This document shows positions 59,718 through 64,000 of a DNA stretch of 64,000 nt, piece by piece (positions within the stretch are counted from its first letter, which is position 1; every line of letters begins with the position of its first letter). This DNA comes from Ruminococcus_G sp050944435 (GTDB lineage Bacteria > Bacillota > Clostridia > Lachnospirales > Lachnospiraceae), in NCBI GenBank assembly GCA_050944435.1, contig JBMNRB010000007.1, forward strand, positions 79,279-143,278, read 5' to 3'. The notes beneath the pieces are model-generated. The model did not search any database, had not been told where the DNA came from, and saw nothing but the letters and a program-made list of their open reading frames with translations. The translations under genes were made by a program, and so were the position numbers.

Positions 59718-61064
59718 TTAAAAAGGAAGTTTGAAGCCTCCTCTTTTACCGCCTCTGCTGCCCATCATCTGGGGCATCTGCTTCATCATCTTTCTTGCCT
59801 GCTCAAACTGTTTCACCAGTCGGTTTACCTCCGCGATATCCACGCCGGCGCCTTTGGCAATTCTCTTTTTCCGGGAAACATTCAGAATATCCGGATTAGC
59901 CCGCTCTTTTGGCGTCATGGAAAGGATCATCGCTTCTTTTCTTGCCATATCCTTTTCATCCACCATGCTCTCAATATCCTTCATTTTTCCGCCGATCCCC
60001 GGCAGCATATTCAGCACGCTGGAAAGTCCTCCCATATTCTTCATCTGGTTCATGCTTTCCAGATAATCGTCAAAACCAAACTGAGCCTTCTTCATTTTCT
60101 GCTCCATGGCCTTGGCTTTTTCTTCATCGATGTTTTCCTGAACCTTCTCAATCAGACTCATCACATCGCCCATTCCAAGAATCCTTGAAGCCATTCGTTC
60201 CGGATAAAACTGTTCCAGATCTGATAATTTTTCTCCCATACCCACGTACAGGATCGGCTTTCCGCAGACCGCCCGCACCGAGAGGGCTGCGCCGCCTCTG
60301 GTATCTCCGTCCATCTTTGTCAGAATCACTCCGTCGATACCAATTTTATTATTAAAGGTCTCCGCCACATTTACCGCATCCTGACCTGTCATCGCATCCA
60401 CTGTCAATACCGTCGTATCGACTTCCACAGATTCTTTGATATCAGCCAGTTCATTCATCATATCTTCATCGATATGGAGTCGTCCTGCCGTATCCAGGAG
60501 CACCACATTAAATCCGTTTTCTCTGGCGTATTCCATGGCTCCTCTGGCGATGTCCACGGGTTTTTGCTTGTCACCCATGGAAAAGACTTCCACTCCCTGT
60601 TTTTTCCCGTTGACCTCCAACTGGGTAATTGCTGCAGGACGGTACACATCACAGGCAACCAAAAGAGGTTTCTTTCCCTTTGATTTCAGCTTTCCTGCCA
60701 GTTTGGCCGCCGTAGTGGTCTTACCGGCTCCCTGAAGTCCCGCCATCATAATAACGGTCATTGCATTTCCAGGCTTTAACGGAAGTTCTGTCGTCTCACT
60801 TCCCATCAAAGAAATCAATTCCTCATTTACAATTTTAATTACCATCTGGCCCGGGTTCAGCCCATTCATCACATCCTGACCCACTGCCCGTTCCTGCACA
60901 GACTTAATAAACTGTTTCACAACTTTGAAACTGACATCCGCCTCCAGCAAAGCCATCTTGACCTCTTTCAGCGCGGTCTTCACATCGGCCTCCGTCAGTT
61001 TCCCCTTGCTTCTCAGCTTTTTAAACACATTCTGCAGTTTTTCTGATAAACTTTCAAATGCCAT
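59718..61064 (-). CDS. ffh: Signal recognition particle protein Ffh
   Basis: An SRP GTPase that binds signal sequences and SRP RNA for co-translational membrane targeting. The 448 residues have the N and G domains (GLQGAGKTTTAAKLAG, LLDTAGRLHIDE, LTKMDGDTRGGAALS) and a methionine-rich M domain ending in a Gly/Arg-rich tail. It lies three bases after ylxM, its usual partner. Confidence 0.98.
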   Translation of the reverse strand: MAFESLSEKLQNVFKKLRSKGKLTEADVKTALKEVKMALLEADVSFKVVKQFIKSVQERAVGQDVMNGLNPGQMVIKIVNEELISLMGSETTELPLKPGNAMTVIMMAGLQGAGKTTTAAKLAGKLKSKGKKPLLVACDVYRPAAITQLEVNGKKQGVEVFSMGDKQKPVDIARGAMEYARENGFNVVLLDTAGRLHIDEDMMNELADIKESVEVDTTVLTVDAMTGQDAVNVAETFNNKIGIDGVILTKMDGDTRGGAALSVRAVCGKPILYVGMGEKLSDLEQFYPERMASRILGMGDVMSLIEKVQENIDEEKAKAMEQKMKKAQFGFDDYLESMNQMKNMGGLSSVLNMLPGIGGKMKDIESMVDEKDMARKEAMILSMTPKERANPDILNVSRKKRIAKGAGVDIAEVNRLVKQFEQARKMMKQMPQMMGSRGGKRGGFKLPF

Positions 61065-61067
61065 GTG

Positions 61068-61412
61068 TTATAATTCCTCCAGAATCCCATTGGATATCTC
61101 TTCAATCTGCCGCATCAGTGATTCTTTTGTCTCATTGGCGCTGTTTTTTGTCAAACTGTGAATCTGATTTACTTTCTCTTTGATGCTGACAAATTTATGG
61201 ACCAGATGCAGTTTTTCTTCATAATCTGAAAGTATTTTGCTGCATCTTTTTATCATATCGTGCACACCCTGGCGGCTGATTCCCAGATCCTGCGCCACTT
61301 CACTGAGTGAATAATCATTCAGCACCACCGCCTCGTAAATCTGCCTCTGGTGATCAGTCAACAATTCACCATAAAAATCATACAGCAAGGTCTGCTCCAC
61401 TATTCTGTTCAT
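61068..61412 (-). CDS. ylxM: YlxM family SRP-associated helix-turn-helix protein
   Basis: A 114-residue protein with a sigma-factor-like helix-turn-helix (LNDYSLSEVAQDLGISRQGV) and a C-terminal helical region. In streptococci YlxM stimulates the SRP GTPase. Normally ftsY and smc lie upstream; here an integrated element begins instead. Confidence 0.93.
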   Translation of the reverse strand: MNRIVEQTLLYDFYGELLTDHQRQIYEAVVLNDYSLSEVAQDLGISRQGVHDMIKRCSKILSDYEEKLHLVHKFVSIKEKVNQIHSLTKNSANETKESLMRQIEEISNGILEEL

Positions 61413-61429
61413 AACGAATCACCTTTGCT

Positions 61430-61458
61430 ATCATACAACAAGGTTTTTCTGGTGTCAA
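61430..61458 (-). promoter_or_regulatory. Promoter of ylxM-ffh
   Basis: TTGACA (minus strand 61458-61453) and TATGAT (61435-61430) are 17 bases apart. It lets ylxM-ffh be expressed on its own, independent of sequences in the element. Confidence 0.85.
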
Positions 61459-61481
61459 GTATTTTTTCTTGACGAAGATCG

Positions 61482-61562
61482 TTTTATCTTATGCTGTCTT
61501 CTTTCATCATGGCTTAAATACTGGGTTCTTTCATATTCAATACTTTTATCTTATGCTGTCTT
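61482..61562. repeat. 19-bp direct repeats at the element boundary
   Basis: TTTTATCTTATGCTGTCTT occurs perfectly at 61482-61500 and 61544-61562, 62 bases apart, between the ylxM promoter and the integrase. It could be an attachment-site core plus arm site, or excision scars. Confidence 0.6.
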
Positions 61563-61583
61563 ATACCGTCTTTTGTTCCAAAT

Positions 61584-61602
61584 TTGTCACAGAATTGTCA
61601 CA
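61584..61602. repeat. TTGTCACA direct repeats next to the integrase end
   Basis: TTGTCACA occurs at 61584-61591 and 61595-61602, 11 bases (one helical turn) apart, directly after the integrase stop. The spacing suits arm-type binding sites of a Tn916-like integrase. Confidence 0.5.
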
Positions 61603-61607
61603 AAAAA

Positions 61608-62828
61608 TCATGAGATTTTTACCTTCTGCATCACCGCTTCCTGCTGCTTCTTTTTCTCTTCTGTCAGGTGTGTATAGGTATCTAATGTCACAGAAGTCGA
61701 TGCGTGTCCAAGGATCTCACTGACCGCTTTTACATCCGCTCCTGCAGAATATGCCAGACTTGTATATGTATGCCGTGCCATGTGAGGGCAGAAGTCTTCT
61801 ATTTGCTCTGTGCCCTGTTCAGCAGCTTCTTTATTCAATTGTTTTGTAATTCTTTTTATCATGGACAAAAAAGACGGCTCACTCCATACATTACCAATTG
61901 AATTAAGAAACACAAAGCCGGATACGTGTCCTTGAATCCGGCCGGCATCATCTACATAGGGAAGACAGGCATCTGAAGCGGAATTTCGCATTCTCATCGC
62001 CAAAAGCGCAGCCTTAACCACATTATTCATCGGTATTACCCTGTCAGAAGTTTCGCTCTTGGGGGAAGCTATTGCCATTGTAAAACCGTAATCCGCTTTT
62101 CTGTACCGGTTTACCGTCTTATCAACAGAAATCAAATTTTTCTTAAAATCCACATCAGCCCAGGTCAGCGCCGCCATTTCTCCGATTCTCATCCCCATAT
62201 TAAACAGAACAACAAAGGCCGGATACGTATAGGCGTATTGAGGATTATTTTTTACATAATTCATGAATATCCGTATATGCTGTTCTTTTATGGCTCCACG
62301 CTTTTTACTGCCTGTCTGTGGGAGCTTAATATTCTTAATCGGATTTTTCAAAATTATTTCATCATCAAGGGCACATTCAAAAATCACATTTAAACAGCTT
62401 TTCAGGTTTGTCAATGTGGAATGCGCCTTCCCGCTATCAGCCAGACTGTTTATGATTTTCTGGCAGTCCACTTTCGTTATCTTTGCGATCGGTTTTTTCC
62501 CAATACCATTTTTTACATGTGCATTATAGTAAGATTTGTAATTCGTGCAGGTAGTAGCCTTCCGGCCGCTCTTTGCGAATGTTTCCATCCAAAAATCAAA
62601 ATATTCATTCAGCATCATTCTGGGATTTCTGTTTTTAATACTCCCGCCTTTGTCTATCCGACACAACAGTTCGTTTTCCTGCTGCCGAAGCTCTGCCAGA
62701 TTCTGGGCTGTGATAGATACCCGTTCTCCATCAATCATTTTCCGAAATATGTAACGCTGATTTTTATCATCGTAGTATTCTCCGGTCCGGAGGTTACGAC
62801 CTCTATTATCTTTTCGTTTTTCCGCCAT
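61608..62828 (-). CDS. Tyrosine recombinase/integrase
   Basis: A 406-residue phage/Tn916-type integrase. It has an arm-binding N-terminus (RTGEYYDDKNQRYIFRK), a SAM-like core-binding domain (about 70-170) and a catalytic domain. The active-site residues are the arginine in NMGMRIGEMAALTW, HxxR in PHMARHTYTSLAYSAG, histidine/tryptophan region ILGHASTSVTLD and the tyrosine in DTYTHL. The set is complete, so the enzyme is probably active. The ATG at 62828 follows AAGGCGG and overlaps the end of the KTR gene by 23 bases. Confidence 0.95.
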   Translation of the reverse strand: MAEKRKDNRGRNLRTGEYYDDKNQRYIFRKMIDGERVSITAQNLAELRQQENELLCRIDKGGSIKNRNPRMMLNEYFDFWMETFAKSGRKATTCTNYKSYYNAHVKNGIGKKPIAKITKVDCQKIINSLADSGKAHSTLTNLKSCLNVIFECALDDEIILKNPIKNIKLPQTGSKKRGAIKEQHIRIFMNYVKNNPQYAYTYPAFVVLFNMGMRIGEMAALTWADVDFKKNLISVDKTVNRYRKADYGFTMAIASPKSETSDRVIPMNNVVKAALLAMRMRNSASDACLPYVDDAGRIQGHVSGFVFLNSIGNVWSEPSFLSMIKRITKQLNKEAAEQGTEQIEDFCPHMARHTYTSLAYSAGADVKAVSEILGHASTSVTLDTYTHLTEEKKKQQEAVMQKVKIS

Positions 62829-63003
62829 ATTCAACACCGCCTTTCTGCACTATTATCTGACCTTTGTGAAGATCAATCATACTCTGATTCTTACACTTGG
62901 GACAAAATAACGGAAAATTCTTCAATTCCGTCTTTCTGATAACTTTTACTTTTGTCTTTCTTCCACACACCGGACACAAAATAAGTCCTTTATCATCAAT
63001 CAT
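62806..63003 (-). CDS. Cysteine-rich KTR domain protein
   Basis: A 65-residue zinc-ribbon-like protein with two CxxC pairs, ILCPVCGRKTKVKV and LFCPKCKNQSMIDL. The GRKTKV/RKTEL stretch is typical of cysteine-rich KTR proteins carried by conjugative elements next to their integrase. An AGGAAAGG site precedes the ATG. The role is unknown; DNA binding or control of excision is possible. Confidence 0.85.
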   Translation of the reverse strand: MIDDKGLILCPVCGRKTKVKVIRKTELKNFPLFCPKCKNQSMIDLHKGQIIVQKGGVEYGGKTKR

Positions 63004-63191
63004 ATTTTTGACCTTTCCTGAATCACATAGGGCAGCAGGCCGCCGCCCTCTTCCTTATTTGAACAATATCACTGCTGCCTAGATAAGATTTACCGCAAGA
63101 GAAACAAACAACGTCTTTTGAAACACGATCTTTTCTCTCTTTATCTGATGTATAACTCCTGCTGCCATATTTTCATTTCTTTCTGCTGTCA

Positions 63192-63770
63192 TTATGCCGC
63201 TGCTCCTTTCCTCTTTTTCCTGATAGCCCGTCTCAATGGCTCTATCTGCTGTTCCGGGTTATATTCCTCAACCTCTGTCACTGTAACAGTTCTTATCCCT
63301 CTGCCAGTTCTTACAATCAGCTTTTCTCCCGGGGATACCCGATCAATCAGCACTCCCGGCAGCTCCCACATATAAATCTTTCCTCCCTGCCTGTGATACG
63401 CCTTTACAATCTGCCTTTTTCCATACCTGATAGGAACATACTCAAGTCCATTCTTTACCGCCAGTAAATAACTTGTATACCCATCTATCAGGTGATTTCC
63501 TCTGTCTAAAACAATTTCTGACCGGAGCAGACCCGTCTCATTGAAATACTGCTCTTTTTTCATCATCTTTCCCGGCTTCGGCGGATTCTCTCTGAAGCAC
63601 TGGAAAATCTGTATATGATCTGTTCTGATGCCCTTTAATTCTCTTTTTGACAAACTCAATGCAATTTGCTGTACCTTACCTGCATCTATTTCACTCGCTG
63701 TCTCCAATAACTGATAAAGTAAAGGATTATCCTTCAATGCTCTTTGTATTTCCATCACTTCTTGCTGCAT
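63192..63770 (-). CDS. Element-encoded protein with a ParB-like segment
   Basis: A 192-residue protein I do not firmly recognise. The central region, LRSEIVLDRGNHLIDGYTSY, then LLAVKNGLEYVPIRYGKRQ, resembles the ParB/sulfiredoxin-like fold, where a G(N/H)xxxDGY-type turn binds nucleotide. The C-terminus is basic (RRAIRKKRKGAAA), consistent with nucleic acid binding. GGAGG lies nine bases before the ATG. It sits about 190 bases upstream of the KTR gene; that gap contains no convincing gene. Confidence 0.6.
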   Translation of the reverse strand: MQQEVMEIQRALKDNPLLYQLLETASEIDAGKVQQIALSLSKRELKGIRTDHIQIFQCFRENPPKPGKMMKKEQYFNETGLLRSEIVLDRGNHLIDGYTSYLLAVKNGLEYVPIRYGKRQIVKAYHRQGGKIYMWELPGVLIDRVSPGEKLIVRTGRGIRTVTVTEVEEYNPEQQIEPLRRAIRKKRKGAAA

Positions 63771-64000
63771 AACTGCCGTCCTCCCTTCCTTCTGGCTCTC
63801 TCCTGTCGGATTCCCTGTATTCTCCCATACTGGAAAATTGAAGCCAAAAACTCCAAAAGATTATCATTTTCTCCCTATCTCAATATTTGAAATTTGTCAA
63901 TATATCTCCCGATATATTTTTAGTGTTTTATATCATCATCCATAAATGGATGGAATGATTGGTGAATGTGCTTCTGCCGATGTATATCCATTCGCTTACC

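Larger units (their letters stand above)
61470..64000. mobile_element. Left end of an integrated element with tyrosine recombinase
   Basis: An integrase gene, a cysteine-rich KTR gene and a ParB-like gene lie in a row upstream of the conserved ylxM-ffh block. The integrase reads towards the junction, and two sets of short direct repeats sit beside its 3' end. The right end is beyond the window, so size and type (integrative conjugative element, phage or remnant) are unknown. The last 230 bases (63771-64000) are AT-rich and hold no clear gene. Confidence 0.7.

Noticed and set aside
63023..63170. Short minus-strand frame encoding CFSCGKSYLG and a later CC pair, zinc-ribbon-like
   Set aside because: It has a stop upstream and no ATG, GTG or TTG in the open part, so there is no supportable start. 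It may be a decayed small gene of the element.
63946..64000. Plus-strand ATG frame open to the window edge
   Set aside because: Only 18 codons are visible, with no ribosome binding site, so it cannot be judged.
1..64000. CRISPR array, rRNA or tRNA genes
   Set aside because: No regularly spaced short repeats with unique spacers and no tRNA-like or rRNA-like stretch were recognised. The only regular repeats are the coding repeats in the wall-binding proteins.

Overview
The window looks like the chromosome of an anaerobic, spore-forming, acetogenic Clostridia, most likely a Lachnospiraceae relative such as Blautia. The evidence is a carbon monoxide dehydrogenase/acetyl-CoA synthase (Wood-Ljungdahl) operon, the anaerobic (cbi) cobalamin route, the sporulation gene spoIVA, secreted proteins with choline-binding-type repeats, and the Firmicutes ylxM-ffh-rpsP-khpA-rimM-trmD-rplS-lepB-rbgA-rnhB order. 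The genus is inferred; no rRNA or tRNA gene was seen.

Region 1 (1-17590): cobalamin synthesis. cbiK (+ strand) has its own promoter and cobalamin riboswitch. It converges on a 17-gene minus-strand operon running cbiD-cbiL-cbiF-cbiG-cbiH-cbiJET(fused)-cbiA-cobT-cobU-cobS-short cobU-like-cobC-cbiB-cobD-cbiP-cbiC-amidohydrolase, mostly joined by ATGA overlaps. This operon has a consensus promoter, a second, more compact cobalamin riboswitch and a terminator in its leader. Region 2 (17600-23650): two tandem secreted proteins, one with a SleB-type cell-wall hydrolase domain and one with an SGNH hydrolase domain, downstream of spoIVA.

Region 3 (23650-34140, minus): one likely operon fchA-folD-nuoE-like-nuoF-like-fdhA-moeA-mobA-phosphatase-superfamily gene-small molybdopterin-related gene-mobB::THEP1. 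It joins the folate branch and an NAD-linked formate dehydrogenase (Cys, not selenocysteine, at the metal site) to the genes for its molybdenum or tungsten cofactor. Region 4 (34360-46990, minus): the carbonyl branch. From a promoter at about 46970 it reads His-rich protein-cooT-cooC-acsA-cooC-acsB-acsD-acsC-acsE-acsV-DUF3786. The regions fit together: the corrinoid Fe-S protein needs region 1 cobamide, formate dehydrogenase needs the mob/moe genes, and CODH/ACS needs nickel handled by CooC, CooT and perhaps the His-rich protein.

Region 5 (47100-61460): an aldo/keto reductase (+), then gpsA-plsY-der-DUF512 (minus), prs (+), and the housekeeping block pgeF-yraN-rnhB-rbgA-lepB-rplS-trmD-rimM-khpA-rpsP-ffh-ylxM (minus). 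Region 6 (61470-64000): the left end of an integrated element with a tyrosine recombinase, a cysteine-rich KTR protein and a ParB-like protein. It lies directly upstream of the ylxM promoter and continues beyond the window.

Not found here: fhs, metF/metV, a hydrogenase subunit, a cobalamin adenosyltransferase, cobalt or nickel transporters, genes for the lower ligand, and CRISPR arrays. The most unusual points are the small nickel-handling module at the head of the CODH operon, the short second CobU, the CbiJ-CbiE-CbiT and MobB-THEP1 fusions, the 354-bp in-gene tandem repeats, and a repeat-bearing 416-bp gap between acsB and acsD.
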